A stretch of 64,000 nucleotides of DNA from Cheiracanthium punctorium (taxonomy: Eukaryota > Arthropoda > Arachnida > Araneae > Cheiracanthiidae): positions 248,001-312,000 of the forward strand of contig JAWZYV010010374.1 in assembly GCA_038373885.1 (NCBI GenBank), read 5' to 3'. Made by a program: the position numbers and the translations under genes. Below are positions 35,041-48,300 of the stretch, one piece after another. The first letter of the stretch is position 1; the number at the start of each line of letters is the position of its first letter. The notes below the pieces were generated by a model. The model ran no database searches. It saw only the letters and a list, made by a program, of their open reading frames with translations, and was not told the DNA's origin.

Positions 35041-35519
35041 ATTAAATAAACTAAATTAAATAGGACTAACAGGTTAAGATTCTTTTTCAACTAAATGCCT
35101 AAACACAAAGACAGAAATATTAGGTGGATATAGATATGCATTCTTTTATAGTAAGCAAATAAACACGTTTTTTTTTTGTATAAACCAGTGTCTTCTTTTG
35201 AAAAAAGTGGTCAACTTCTTTTTCTATGTGTGGAAGTGTATGTAAGTGTGTTTGCTACGAATCCAGCTTCTGTCTTCTACATTAGTTGTCTTCAGAAAAG
35301 ATATGAGACATTTTTGCAATTTTCATTGTGCTCAGACCACTCGAGAGACTTAGCAAGAACCTGAAAGAGCATTTTTTTTTCTTTGAGTCTAATTCTTTTA
35401 AGGACTGTCAACTGCTACCATACTTTCCTACAATGACTGTACCCGCTATATTTTTGCTCGTGATAGAGATTTTGGGCATGGACCAACCAATGACTGACTA
35501 CAGACATAATATATTGAAG

Positions 35520-35940
35520 ATGTCCATAGACATTAATGTATTGAAATTCTTTTGAGTGTTCCTGTAAATAAACTCTACAGTAGATTGCACCCAAAAATCC
35601 AGATGCACAACTAGATGTTACAAGAACCTTTTATATGAAATTTCAACATTCTACGACTAATAGTTTTTAAGATGTCGCCAAGCTTGGTGACTTTTGGCGT
35701 AATTTTTTAGGGAAACACGTGACCGTGGTTGGACCATTACCTAACTATATGGTAGGATGGTATTGTGCTTGAAATGGATGAATATCTCTGAAACTGCCAT
35801 TGACTGTATTGTGTTGAAACGTTTTTGAGTGTTCCTGTAGAAGAACTAAATGTGATAAAGACACTATTTTTGATGGAGAGATTCATTTTGTAACCCTTAA
35901 CAACATATATCACTTCTGAGTCCTTTGAAATAGCCTAATA
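35520..35940. repeat. Tandem repeat units interrupted by a Tigger MITE
   Basis: Phrases attaatgtattgaaattcttttg (35530), cttttgagtgttcctgtaaa and caacattctacgactaatag recur at 35800-35860 and again at 38540-38690, beyond the Tigger insertion. This points to an older tandem or dispersed repeat split by it. Confidence 0.6.
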
Positions 35941-38510
35941 CAGTTGACTCCGGTTATAGTGAATCTCTGGGGACTAGCAAATTTTGTTAACTATATCCGA
36001 AGTTCACTATAAGCAAAGTGCCCCCCATATGCTCAAGGAATACGTTATATACATAAGAAAAAATAGTGTTTTATATGCCTGCACTGAATATTTGTGTAAA
36101 TCAAACATAATGAATCGTATTTATGTCTTATTACTCCTAAGTGCTACAATAATTTGGGAGAATAGGGGACAAGGCCCCTAGACTCGCTATGCTCGCTTTT
36201 TGTGTGAGGAATTCGGCTCCTAATGAGGCTTATTAGTAAGAACGGCATAATTTTAACAGACAAAAACCAAAGATTCGATCAGATAGAATGTTACCAAGCT
36301 ACACATTGCTTGGTTCTTGCATGTTCCTTGGCACACAAATTTTAAACTTCACACCATTTTTAATTATGTAAAACCTATGGAGCACCTTGAGTATTTGCCA
36401 CGCATGGCAATTTTTCATAATTTGGCGACTTACGTATATGTATAGTTTGTAATTACTTCTAAGAAAACAGTACTTCATATGTTTCCTTTGATAAAAACTA
36501 CGGAACAGCTAGAATAGCTTGCCACCAATGGCGACTTGGTACTTACGTATTATCCCGGCAGTCATTCCTACCAAACTATTTTTTCGTCAAATGAGTTGTC
36601 AAACTGTGGCCAATCGTATTCAAAACCATTATTAATTTCATATGCCCAGCATTTATCTTGGCAAAAAATCGCTGGTCTTGGCAGACCACCGGGACAATAC
36701 AAAAGTACTGGGGCTTTTCATTATTTGGGGATTTACACATGCTTATAAACAATAATTACTGCTCATGTAAGGTTACCGGGAAAACCGTTATCCATATATT
36801 GATATACATAATCCTTTGCAGACTGGCATATTTAGCATCATGAAGTATACGATTTCGCCACGCTCGCAAATATCCAAGTTGTACTATAACTTGTATAATG
36901 GCATAGTTAGCAATGCCAAATATTTCTACTGATGGCAAATACCCAAGCTAAACCTAACCGGCTTTACTATAATCTGCATTTTAATTATTTTTCATTTTCA
37001 AGATACTGGGTGCTAACATTTGGAACATGCTGTTTAGATTCACCCTGCTAGGAGAGATATCCTTTTGCCAGATCGTACCTGATGCCAAAAGGGCACTTTT
37101 TAAATCAGTTGCAATGAGTTATTCTGTTTTGGAAAAACGAATAATCAGTAACTCTGAACTCCTGTTATCTAAGAGAACTTATTTGACAATCGTCAACTTT
37201 GTCTAACATACTTATTTATTTTTTCTCATACTTTTTAACTTGGCATAAAATCGGTGTATTTCTACTTCATATTTGTCACTTTCATGCAATTCTACATACT
37301 TGTAATTGCTTTCTTGCACAGCATGAATGATTTTATGCTGGCAAAAATTGCCAAATCTGGCAACATTAAGCTTATTTTTTCAGTTTTTTATTAATATCTT
37401 CCAAAATAATTCGAATTTTGAAATTTAAGTCAGTTTATCGGATTCCTCGGAATTTTCCAAATCTGTGGACTCCTTAGTCGAAACTCAAATCCCCACGGTT
37501 TAGGAGGAGATAGCTGAACAAGCTCTTGACAGTGGCTGACAGTGGCTGCGGCAGCAGCATATGTTACTTTTTTTTAGAATAGAGAGATTCCATTCAATTG
37601 GCTGGAAAGTGCTATAGCCAATCAAGCAATACCATGTTGTGGTAATCCTTAACCTGTGATATTGCACTGGGAATAAAAAATGGAATCGTTCAAGGACAAG
37701 AGAAACATGTCCGTTTTTGTTCACCATGAAATGTACCCTACATTTTGTTAAGTGCTTAGTAGCCAAAAAATGCTATTGCTTCTAACCGACTAAGAATTTA
37801 ATCCCCTTTTACAGATGGCCCCGGATAGTAAGCGTGAATACAATTAGGAGGGGCACAGTTTGATGAATTGGATTGAAGCGCTTGTGATCTATCCTTTCAG
37901 GTAAAGAATGAGAATGAAAAACTTTGCATGTTTCTTTTAAAAATTATCATTGCTACCTTCCTCATTGTGGAAGTGCAGGTGTTACGGCCTTTCATGCAGG
38001 GTGGAAAACATGAGCTTATATTTTAAGCACTGGGGGTATCGGACAAAAGGAGTACAGGGAGGTATACACTACCAGAATTGGGCTATTTTGCAAGGGAATC
38101 GAAGAGCTAAAGATAAGTATGCATCACTGCAATAAATAAATTCCTGGTTTCACAGTGGTCAAGCGTCTAAAAGCCCCTTTTCTAGTGCACTATTGTTACC
38201 CTCTCCCCTTTGCAATGTTGGCCTAGTCACTGACAATTACCCTGTATTTTGGAACAGATGCTTGATAATCTCTTTGTGTATTTAATGAATGCAATACAGA
38301 CAACCTTTTAAAATGTAGACATCAAAAAACTTCATCTCTGCCATTTCCAGAATATTCGAAGTTCATGTTATTCGAAGTTTATGAATTAGGTTCACTATAA
38401 ACGAAGTCATGTTCACCAAAAAATGCTATGCACATTTCTAATGTAATTAAATTGGGAATAACAATTTGTGTTCACTAAAGCTGAAAGTTCACTATAAGCA
38501 GAGTTGACTG
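35941..38510. mobile_element. Tigger-like element, 2.6 kb, non-coding
   Basis: Ends CAGTTGACTCCGGTTATAGT and complement of CAGTTGACTCTGCTTATAGT, with TA immediately outside (35939-35940, 38511-38512). Additional gttcactataa repeats lie inside both ends. No transposase was found. The interior 36340-37340 contains loosely repeated ttgccaaa/ggcgact phrases at roughly 130 bp intervals. It splits a tandem repeat. Confidence 0.85.
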
Positions 38511-38699
38511 TATCTCTAAAATACATTTTGATGAATTTCTGTCCATAGAGCGTAATGTATTTAAAATATTTTGAGTGGCCCTGTACATAAACTATCCAGT
38601 CGATTAAGACCAAAAGAGGAGGTGCATAACTAGATGTTACAACAATCCTAAATATAACGTTTCAACATTCTACGACCGATAGTTTTTGAGATATACAAG

Positions 38700-39586
38700 T
38701 TACATAAGTACATATGTACAGACGTCAGGGAAAAACTGATCAAAATGGGTTGTACATGCATTTAATGAAATTCGCTGCTGTCTTGTAATGACTTTGCTTC
38801 TCTCCGAAATAAATACAGGTGAATCTGTTTTGCTGTTAATCCAGCTCTTTACTTTTTCCTACTTTTCTGGAGAAGGACCAGCAATCTACCGATGCATGGG
38901 CTGCTGTTTTCAGGGCAGTTACTAAAGCGAAAGTCCTCCCAATTTTCTCGCTTCTGGCATCCATATCCCCCCCCCCTACTTCCTAAGCCTGTCGCTAGGG
39001 CGCAAGAGGAGGGTCAAGACAGATTAGTGGTTCTTCACTGTGATGTCATTTATTTGCAGATTTAGGAATGTATACAGGGTCTGGATTTCTGCATGACGGA
39101 AGCTAAACACAAAACGCTGACTGCAAGTTGTGCTTACATAACATTTTTCTTTCTTAAGTGAGCTTCAAAATCGTCTTTGAAAGTAATAAATGTTCAACAG
39201 AAAAACAGACTTCACAGGAAAAGTACTCCGTTTCATGGAGATTAAAGACAGTTTTTAAGACAAATTTAAACTAAATTAAATTAAATGGGCAAAGGATTTT
39301 TTTATTATTACATGCATTTATAAAAACGTACATGCATGTGTATGATGATATGCATCGCAAAAATTCTTAAAAGTAAATTTAGAGGTAGTCAAAATTGTTT
39401 TTTTCATGAAAATCTGGCTATCAAAATTTTTCGGGATCACATTACTTCCTTATACTTAGTCCAAGCAAGTAAAAAAAATCCCTCAATTTCTGCATGCAAA
39501 ACAATAAATAGTAAAACATTACTCCTAACATAGATATGAAGATAATATAAATATTAATTAAAGACCATTTAAATTATGCAACTTAC
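38700..39586. other. Intronic non-coding stretch
   Basis: Nothing recognisable beyond a short C run at 38967-38976. Confidence 0.5.
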
Positions 39587-39680
39587 CATTGGAATATCAA
39601 GATGGCCTAAAACTTCCCATAAATCTACTATGGTATGTATTCCAATGAATAAAACAACAAACAGGCCAACAAATTTTACA
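39587..39680 (-). CDS. POMT2: POMT2 internal exon e
   Basis: Acceptor TATATTTCAG, donor CCAATG|GTAAGT. It encodes VKFVGLFVVLFIGI (a membrane segment highly conserved in POMT2), then HTIVDLWEVLGHLDIPM. Its first base completes the Ser codon begun in exon d, giving SVKFVGLF across the junction; it ends in phase 0. The strong consensus donor and family match make this secure. Confidence 0.95.
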
Positions 39681-40060
39681 CTGAAATATAAATAAAACAT
39701 AACTCTTAATATATAATTTAAAAATAACATTTTAGAAGTGATAAAGAAAAATCAGCAACTTAAGGATTATCCTTCAATAAGTTTTGTTTTTCTTGTGAAC
39801 TACACAGTCAGGTGTAGTCAGACATATTTTATACTATTTAATTCACATCAGCTACAAGTAACTCTTTAGCAAAAGTTTGCAAGAGAAATTAAGATTTACT
39901 AAAATTTTGTAAAATATATTTAGCATTTACCTCCTCAAGAAAGAAAAAATATTTTCTCTTTTGTGGAAGAAAGCAAGTTTAATTTTTAAAAAACTGGGGT
40001 TAAAAGATGATATAAATAAAAACTTTGTATAAATAACACACATAAAAAGGTACTTATTGG

Positions 40061-40287
40061 AAAAAACATTCAAAATACTGGTGTTAAACGTTAAAGTAAA
40101 TAAAACTTACTAAAATAAATAAATAAAATAAATAAAAACAACTAAAAAATTTTTTCAGTTCCCACTGTCTTGTGTGATGAATGGCTTTGACTGATGAAGA
40201 TTGAATAAATTTTCAGTTGAAACAATGGTATCTTGTTATAAGTATCATTTTATGTGTGTTTTTTCACACAAAGTTTTTATTTATTTT
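40061..40287 (+). mobile_element. PLE tail insertion with 14 bp target duplication
   Basis: A 227 bp insertion flanked by identical 14-mers aaggtacttattgg (40047-40060 and 40288-40301). It begins aaaaaacattcaaaatactg and continues gtgttaaacg, the same start as the 43140 insertion. It also contains gactgatgaagattgaataa with gttgaaacaatgg, the form typical of Penelope-like 3' tails. No coding sequence. Confidence 0.75.
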
Positions 40288-40589
40288 AAGGTACTTATTG
40301 GCTACCTATCGCATAAGTTCGGGGTGTAATTGTATTTGTCAAGTGAAATGACTTCATATGAAATTATGTAACAATAAAATATTGATTATTACATATAGTT
40401 ATTAAAATACACTTTGAAAAAGATTGCCACATCTTTCTGTAGTAACTATAATAGACAGTTCAAGACAGTTATGATGATTTAAATAGCAATTTTTTAAATA
40501 GATTATTGAGAATTTTGTAGTACCTTTATAATGGAAAATTTGAAAATTTTTCAGCAGATTTATTTATTAAATTGCTGACAAGACACATA

Positions 40590-41148
40590 CAGCCAAACTC
40601 AGTTAATACAAGAGAGTAAAATTCCTTGTATTAGCCATTATTCGTAAAAGCCCATGAAAGGAATAAAATTTTTTTAAATACACACATGTAATAAAATTAA
40701 CTACTAGAATTAAATAATTTTTTTAGTGCCAAATTAACTTTATGTCATTTAATAAACATAAAATTTTCAGTCTTCTCTGTTTATTTTTCTTACAATGTAA
40801 ATACATGTACATATTAAATGCAGATATGATCTCATTTCAGATAATTACACTTGAACAGTTACTTAAAAGGCAATCCCCCCAAGGAAGGGGTGAAAGGATG
40901 TATGGCTCCACAAGCAATGTGGCAATAGTTTACTTAGTTTCACAGCATCAAAAAATTCATGCCACACAGACCTTTTTTCTTCTGTTTTCCTAGCTTAGCC
41001 AAGATTCTACCTTTAAAAGGTATGAAACTACCGTAAAAGGTGTGAAACTCTTAATGTTTTTAAATAGTGAACCCAAACTTATTGTGCAGATTGCTTGTTT
41101 TAGATGAGCTCTCATTTCAGTTGTATTCATCTTAACCGAGTTCGGCTG
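40590..41148. mobile_element. Tigger-like MITE, 559 bp
   Basis: Ends CAGCCAAACTCAGTTAA and complement of CAGCCGAACTCGGTTAA, with TA on both sides (40588-40589, 41149-41150). Lies between POMT2 exons d and e. No coding capacity. Confidence 0.85.
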
Positions 41149-41210
41149 TATTAGCAAAGTTACTCAATTTTGAAAGATACTAATTTTTAAAAATTATATA
41201 AAGTCAATAC

Positions 41211-41276
41211 CTAATAGAACAGGCCATAAATATTCCAGTCCAAATCAACCAAAACCACCACATTGTACTAAAAGCT
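41211..41276 (-). CDS. POMT2: POMT2 internal exon d
   Basis: A 66 bp exon with acceptor CTATTACAG and donor ATTAG|GTATTG. It encodes AFSTMWWFWLIWTGIFMACS, equivalent to the PFS-WW-WL segment that begins a transmembrane helix in POMT2. It takes two bases from exon c (completing Arg) and passes AG to exon e (Ser). Phase agreement on both sides supports it despite its small size. Confidence 0.94.
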
Positions 41277-41449
41277 CTGTAATAGGAAAAAAATAGTATG
41301 GATAAACAGACTAAATGATAAACAGACTTTAGAATCAGGTCATGATATGAAAATATTCTTAATTCAGAATGAAAAAAATTAATTAAATTACAACATTCTA
41401 GTGAACAAAACTGCATTTATGTTTATCTGGTTTAAACCACTTTCTCCCA

Positions 41450-41480
<31 letters not shown>

Positions 41481-43126
41481 TTTTTTAATGTAGGATTATA
41501 CTCCTCCATAATGGTCCTTTGTAAAAAAAAAATAATAATAATAATAAATAAATAAATAAATAAATAATTGTTGTGTTAAGTTACAATATTACTCCGTTAG
41601 AAAAGTAACGGGGTGAACTAACAAAGTGAGTTAACTGAGATTTTTCAACTGCAGTCAATAGCATGACATCAGAAAAATTCATAAACTCTGCCACAAAATT
41701 TGTCATATATGAAAATAAATTCCTAATTTGTAATTCTAAATAGCTCCTTGAGATTTCACAGTTTAAATTTTTCATGAGATTAAAATAATTCCTTCTGCTG
41801 AATTATGGAGGATTTAAATAAGAGATGATTTTATCAGTATATTTCTTACAGAAATATGGATTAAAGACCAATATAATTGTGATAATAAATATTTTGTGCA
41901 AATTAAATGCTAAGTAATCCTACTCTAATATATATCCCATGGTAGTTTCAACAGAAGAGACTACCTGAACTTTATATTTAACAAGTTCTTAATATTTTCA
42001 GTATGATATAAAATGCTCTAAGATGCATCAAAGACATTAATACCTCCTTTGGTTTTCAAAATAAAGTGATTAGAACACTCAGTTTTGTACCAAGTTATAT
42101 AAATTTATTAAAATACCTAGCTTTACATAAAGTACAATTTTTAATAATTTATCCTGGTTCTTTTTTATTGTAGATTCTCACTAGCTGCAAACTTATTCTT
42201 TGCAAGGTAGGAAATGAATAGTTTTCTTACACATATAAATAGAATTTATTCCAATGATGGGATATCTCACAAAATGTAATTTTTTTTTTTTTTTTTACTC
42301 ATTACATAAAGTTTGCATTACAGATAATACGTGAAATGAAATATTGCACAACTGCAACATGATGACTCAAAACTTTGTCATTGTCAAAAGAGAACTGCCC
42401 CTTTTACAGGCAAAACTGTTCACTTTCAAAATGTCTTATCTCTACAGTATAAAATATTGTTGTTTATATATAAGTTCTAATATTAATGCCTCAAATAAGA
42501 TCACATGATGTGGATAACTGTTTAATATTTTTGTGTGTTTTGTAAAATATGAGTAATACATAAACACAGTCATTTTATCTAACAAAAAGTCTTAAAATAT
42601 TGTTGATACCTTAAATATACAAAAACCTGCATGAAACATTTGATCCTCTCTGTAGGCTTTGATGTTAAAAACGCAACTTATTCTGTAACTATCATGGAAC
42701 TGTTGTAAATGGAAATGGTCATGATGTAGCTTTTACATAAGAGCATATTATCCTTATTAATAAGGGTCATATACTCATGGTCTCCTAATGCAATTTCAAC
42801 ATCGTTACATAAAAATGACATTGAATTCACTTGCAATTTGCATTTAAAATAAATAACTAAAACATATTTTTAACGCAATGGTTATCAAAGTAGCAGAATC
42901 CATTATTGCCACTTAAGCTGTCACATTCAATATTCAAACTTAAACTGAATTTCTAGAGTTCTTAGAATGGGAAATTGAAAATACAGTATGCACCAAAATA
43001 TACAGTACTGGAATGAAAAGATGAACAAAATTACATTCACATTTGTTGAAACAATCACTGGTTGATGAGACTTCCTCTTCCATTGACACAGTACACTACC
43101 AGAATGGTGAAATTTCATAACAATAG
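41277..43126. other. Intronic stretch with microsatellites
   Basis: Contains a T run (41464-41486), AAT/AAAT microsatellite (about 41530-41566) and another T run (42280-42296). No gene or transposon recognised. Confidence 0.55.
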
Positions 43127-43139
43127 ACAGCATAACTGT

Positions 43140-43391
43140 AAAAAACACTCAAAATACTGGTGTTAAACGATAAAGTAATTAAAAAACTTTGTAAAAAACA
43201 CACATAAGAAGTAAAAGGAAAAAGGATACGCGTTTCGTTCAAAAATTGTTTTGAACTTCTTCAGTCCAAGCCCTTCGGCCCACGCCGAAGGGCTTGGACT
43301 GAAGAAGTTCAAAACAATTTTTGAATGAAACGCGTATCCTTTTTCCTTTTACTTCTTATGTGTGTTTTTTACAAAGTTTTTTAATTACTTT
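43140..43391. mobile_element. PLE tail foldback insertion with 13 bp target duplication
   Basis: Flanked by identical 13-mers acagcataactgt (43127-43139, 43392-43404). Arms 43171-43279 and 43284-43392 are inverted repeats of 109 bp with a single mismatch, around a 4 base loop (ccac). The outward-facing tail gactgaagaagttcaaaac with gaa-gaaacgcgtatcc resembles Penelope-like 3' ends. The left end aaaaaacactcaaaatactg is shared with the 40061 insertion, so the two belong to one family. Confidence 0.92.
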
Positions 43392-43404
43392 ACAGCATAA
43401 CTGT

Positions 43405-44616
43405 GTTACTTAGTGCTGTCTTATTAAACTCCCCTCAGAATTTTTCTGCCACTTTTTTTAAAACTTGGTCCACCTTCATGACTACTTCTGTATAAGCGAA
43501 AATATGCTCAACTATAAATACTTTCCGTTGAGAGACCCATTTCTAAAACAACTACACAAAACAACTTCCTTTTCACTACTGCAAACATGTGTAGTGGAGC
43601 TATGCCCATCGAAAAACACAACCATGTGTTTGATATGCACGAGTTTCAGTACTTTATATTTTGGGGAATATCCTACATAAATATGAAACAAATACAATAT
43701 CAACTGCATTTATCTCTAAAGTTTTAATTTCAGCACATCAAAATGCATTATCCAGAAAGGTTCTACAAACATCGTGATAGGAGCAATTCATTTCATATTG
43801 TATATTGCATTCTTTGCGAATGTGTTTGTTTTGCACATAATCTCAATATCGACAGAATTCCACAAAATCCCTGATTCCGATTTGCTAGGAATACATATTT
43901 CTTAGTCTTGGAAAAAGAAAGCAAATATTAAACAAATAGAACATTAACTCACTGGCACTTTAAAAATTCTTAGATGTTTAATGCTACTGTAATTGTAGTA
44001 GCTGTAGTTTTAGTTTTAAACATGATACAGATCCTTAAATTTTAATTCATGGTTTCTCTTAAAGCAAAATAATTCAATGATTTTGTTGCCAAGACAGTGC
44101 AAATCATAAAAAACATCTATAAACTCATATTAACATAAAATTATCAAATTCCAAGTTTTTTTTTTTTTTTTTTTAATGGCAAATTGATGCAAAAATTAGA
44201 AATCGCACCTATGTTCTATTTGTTTTGTATTTAAAAAATACATGAAGTACATGAAGTTCATACTACTTAAAAATTATCAATTAAAGATGCCAGTTATATT
44301 TCCCCCTATTTTAAGCATACACAAGCAAGCTCATCACTGGCCTGAAGTTTGGCGTCTTTCTCCATTAGTGGAATTGGCATATTTGACTACAACTCTGATT
44401 TTTTCTGAATTTTCAATAGATTTTTCCTACAAAAGTAAATAGAACTGCTCCTTGAAAATTTCTGGGTGCTCTGCATCCACACAATTTTTTCTGTGGCTAT
44501 TTAAACCCCAGAGCAACAACACAGTTTTTAAACCTGGGTCAATATATCAATTTTTGAAATTTCAACATTATCCAGCTTTATTAAGTATATGTAGGCAGAG
44601 AAAGAAAAAAAAATAC
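43405..44616. other. Intronic non-coding stretch
   Basis: No exon or transposon seen. T run at 44156-44174. Confidence 0.5.
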
Positions 44617-44725
44617 CTTTTTCTTTGTGAATGAAATTTAAACATTCCAAGGACAGATCCAATAATAAAAAACATAAGTATTGGATCCAGTAGAATGTAC
44701 TGGGACAGTGTAATCATGCCGACAT
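44617..44725 (-). CDS. POMT2: POMT2 internal exon c
   Basis: Acceptor CCCCTTAATAG, donor AAAAAG|GTATTT. It encodes VGMITLSQYILLDPILMFFI, then IGSVLGMFKFHSQRK. The LSQYILLDPILMFF block is nearly invariant in POMT2 and is the best single diagnostic in the window. It takes one base from exon b (Asp codon) and gives two to exon d. Confidence 0.97.
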
Positions 44726-44826
44726 CTATTAAGGGGGCAGAAAAAAAACACCTTTTGTAAAACATATATGAACTAAGCAAATGAAAGAGCAATAATCACA
44801 TTTAGCAAAACTTTTTAAATATTTAC

Positions 44827-44935
44827 CAAATATGATAAAAGTAGCAGCAAGTGATGATGCAAGAAGTGAGTGAGTCAATTCCCAAACAATCATGAATGAG
44901 AACGGAACAACAAATGTACCAAGTATTGCACAAAA
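44827..44935 (-). CDS. POMT2: POMT2 internal exon b
   Basis: Acceptor CTTTTCAG, donor TATTTG|GTAAAT. It encodes FCAILGTFVVPFSFMIVWEL then THSLLASSLAATFIIF, two membrane segments matching the FCA-LGS--VP region of POMT2. The intron to exon c is only 101 bp, in contrast to 1.5-9.6 kb for the other introns, which makes this pair easy to verify. Phase 0 with exon a, phase 1 with exon c. Confidence 0.96.
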
Positions 44936-45356
44936 CTGAAAAGAAATATGAATATAAGTATTTCATTTAAAAATTGATACTTTTCTATCAAAGAATTTTT
45001 GCATATTCAAACTTTTTGAGAAAGGATTCCTCCCCAATCGAAAATTATAGCAAACATTGAAAAATAAACTTGGAGGGAAATTATATATATGTAAGGAATG
45101 ACCTTACTCCATCCGTCGGTAAAATGATTGACACCACACACCAGGCTTCTAGGTTGAATAGTTTTATTTCCAAGTTCGGAGAGAGGGCAGGAGTCAGGCC
45201 AGAGCCCTTTTCAGTTCTGTGGCTATCTCAGTTGTGCAATCTCAAAAAGCTCTTAAAAAGATCTAAAGCTCCCGAAATTTCCGTGCTCTTGCTTAAATAC
45301 TCCCTAGTTACTACACCTGTTGGCAGGGCATAGTACGATCACAAAGGCGTTACTCT

Positions 45357-48300
45357 CAGACTTCGTGTAATCATAATCGTGTAATCGTAATCGACTGTAA
45401 TCGATTACATTTTCTTGTGTAATCATAATATAATCGTAATCTGGCAATTAAATTTTTCACGTAATCGTAATCTAGTCATAATCTAGAAGTTTATTTTTTC
45501 GCGTAATCGTAGTCTAATCGTAATCTAGAAATTTCATTTGCCAGATAGTCGTAATCGAAGAGCCTGTAATCGTAGTCGCTTTGATTACGGGACGATTACA
45601 AAACGATTACAGTTGCCCAGTTTTAGTTTTTGTTCAGCTTGCTGGAAAAATTTTCACGGGAAGGCACAGGCATGCCCTGAAGGCAGGAAGTTCCCCTGGA
45701 GCTCCGACGTTTGGAGGAAGACAGGAGCTTACTTGTATTATTTTTTTTTCCCCGGGAAAATATTTAGATGACCATTCTTTTGTTGTTGTTGTCTGTCGTC
45801 TTCTGTTCATCCAAGTCTGGACTGGTGAGAGACAAGAATGGACTTCCCAGAAGAAAGTGAGGGTTGCACGGGAGGGAATAGCTAAAACTATTTCTTGTGG
45901 TGTCAGATCTTTCCTTCATTTCTTCATTTTGATTTGCGATCGTGAAAAAGAACATAAATGGCACCTACACAGGAAAAAGTGCAGCATGTTTTTTCAGTTT
46001 TAGAAAAGTATAAAAATAAAAATGGAAAAGGATGTGCATTTAAAAACTATGAATGTGTTGTTTGGATTAGTGGACAACAGATAAACTTTAGTTCCTTGTG
46101 TTGTTTGGATAAGCAGGTAGGAGCGCATATATTTCCGTTAAAACTTAGTATATCTTTGTGCTATTAATAAGAATGTAATTGCATAAGAATGTAATAATTT
46201 TATAATGTATAAAGACCTTTAGAAATATCAATATTTTTTAATGATCGATAAATTTCTGGATAAATGGGTAAAGAGTAGGGAACATAGACAATGATCTACA
46301 AAATCCCTTTTCCCCCTTAAATAGAATTAACATTTTTTTTCCTTCAATAGAATTTGATGGTGAGTAAAAATGCGTAAAAATACATAATGAAGTATTAAAA
46401 ATCAATTTTGTCTTATTTTCGACTTGATTGGCTGCCTTGACTTATCTGAAAGTTTAACGGATAAATAATTTATTTTCATTTATGCCAGTGTTAGTGATTA
46501 GACCCAGAAAACAGTTCTTTTTTTTTAAAAATATGATTCACAAAGTATTCATACTTCGTTTTTTTCACTGATGAGTGTGAAAATTATTTAAAATATTTTG
46601 TTTTTATCTAATTTGTACTGTACACACATTATATTAAAACATAGTACGTCTTTCGAACTTGAATTGTTGGTATCTATTTATTATCAATTTGGAATTAAAC
46701 TGGAGACTAATTATACATAACTTTTCTATTGTGTGTATTATAAGCTTTTATAATTTCTCCGAGAATTCGCATTAAACAACATAGGCGTAGGACAGGGGAC
46801 AACATCCGCTTGCCGTCTACTTTGTTTAAAATACCATCGATTCAAAAGTCTTTTCCTCACGCAAAACCTATAAAAATTTCACTATTTCCGCTCTTGAATA
46901 TATTATATACACACATCCCTCCCCCCCCCCCCCCCATCCGCAAATCTTTCACATCTCTACGTCTATATTAACCTATTTTCTATCTCTCATAAAAATGTTA
47001 GCTCCTTTATACCACATTCAAAAGTTTAAACAACTTTTGGCACTATACTATTTTCATTAAATTTCAAATGCATGTATGTATGTGTATATTAAATATTCAA
47101 TATGTAAAAGGAATTCTTGACCGGAGACAAAAATGTGTGTCAGTTCTTTATCATATATAACAGCAAATTGCTTAGAAAGTGAGCATCTTTGAACGATTAA
47201 TTATTTATAAAATAGTTTTACAGTAAATTCGGGCCTTTTTTATTGTAATTGGCATTACGTTGGGTTTTACCGTTCACACCGCCAATATCACTGTCCAGTT
47301 TTGTTTATTTCGTCGTACCAGCACCAATACACTATATATGACCCACCACACTTTTAAGATGTATGTTTAGAGATATCTTTAGACATCTCCATTCTGCTAT
47401 TCTTAAGTAATTCTTATTAGTAGTATTCTTAAGTCTTTCTTCAATAGATAGTATGCATGTAGTTTTGAGTTAGTAGTTAGTTTTGAATTTTTAAAACTGC
47501 GTGTGTATTCTAGAAATTAAAAGTTTGTTTGTTTGGCAGGCCCGGTTTTAGATATTTAATGCCCATATACGTGTTATGAAAGTATAAAAAAAGAAGTTAA
47601 ACTGTGCGGGAAGTTTTCTGTGAAATAATAACTGCAATATACGTCCAGCCTCATCTATTCAGATTCAGGCTAATGGTTATTGTGGAGAAAACAATGCATT
47701 TGTCGAGAGCCCCTGTTTTTAGCATTTTACTCAATGCATTAAAAAATCTTAAACTTTGGTTTAATATGTTCGCGCACATCATTGCAAGATCGTAATGACA
47801 GAGGTTCCTCCTTCACGGCTGAATAGGAACGACGGCTAACTTTTCATGCGTCTGCCAGTACCTCTTTCGAAACCAGAAAACCAGGACATAGGCAAGGAAG
47901 CAACGCCGATCATAGAAGGGATCAAATATCAATTTTTGTATACTAATTTTTTCTTGATTAGGATAAACCTGGGTTCATTTCAAAGATGTGTTAAACCACC
48001 AAGCCTGTCCCCCCCTCCCACCCCACACGCACACTGCAAATGACATATGTTTAAGTTAAAATCGAAAAATGCCATGTTCAAATAGAGGTTCGTATGCATT
48101 AAAAAACTTTTCAAAAGTGGGCCTAGGAAATCAACCAGGTTCGTCTAATAGTATGGAAGTTCTTGCTGTATGGCATTCTTGTAATTTAGCTCCCTGAACA
48201 AATGGACCCATTATTCTGTTCTTGAGTTAAAATTGTAAAATTTAGACATTATAATATCAATGCCAGAAGGGTGAAAAGAAAAGTTTTGTAATCGTAATGT

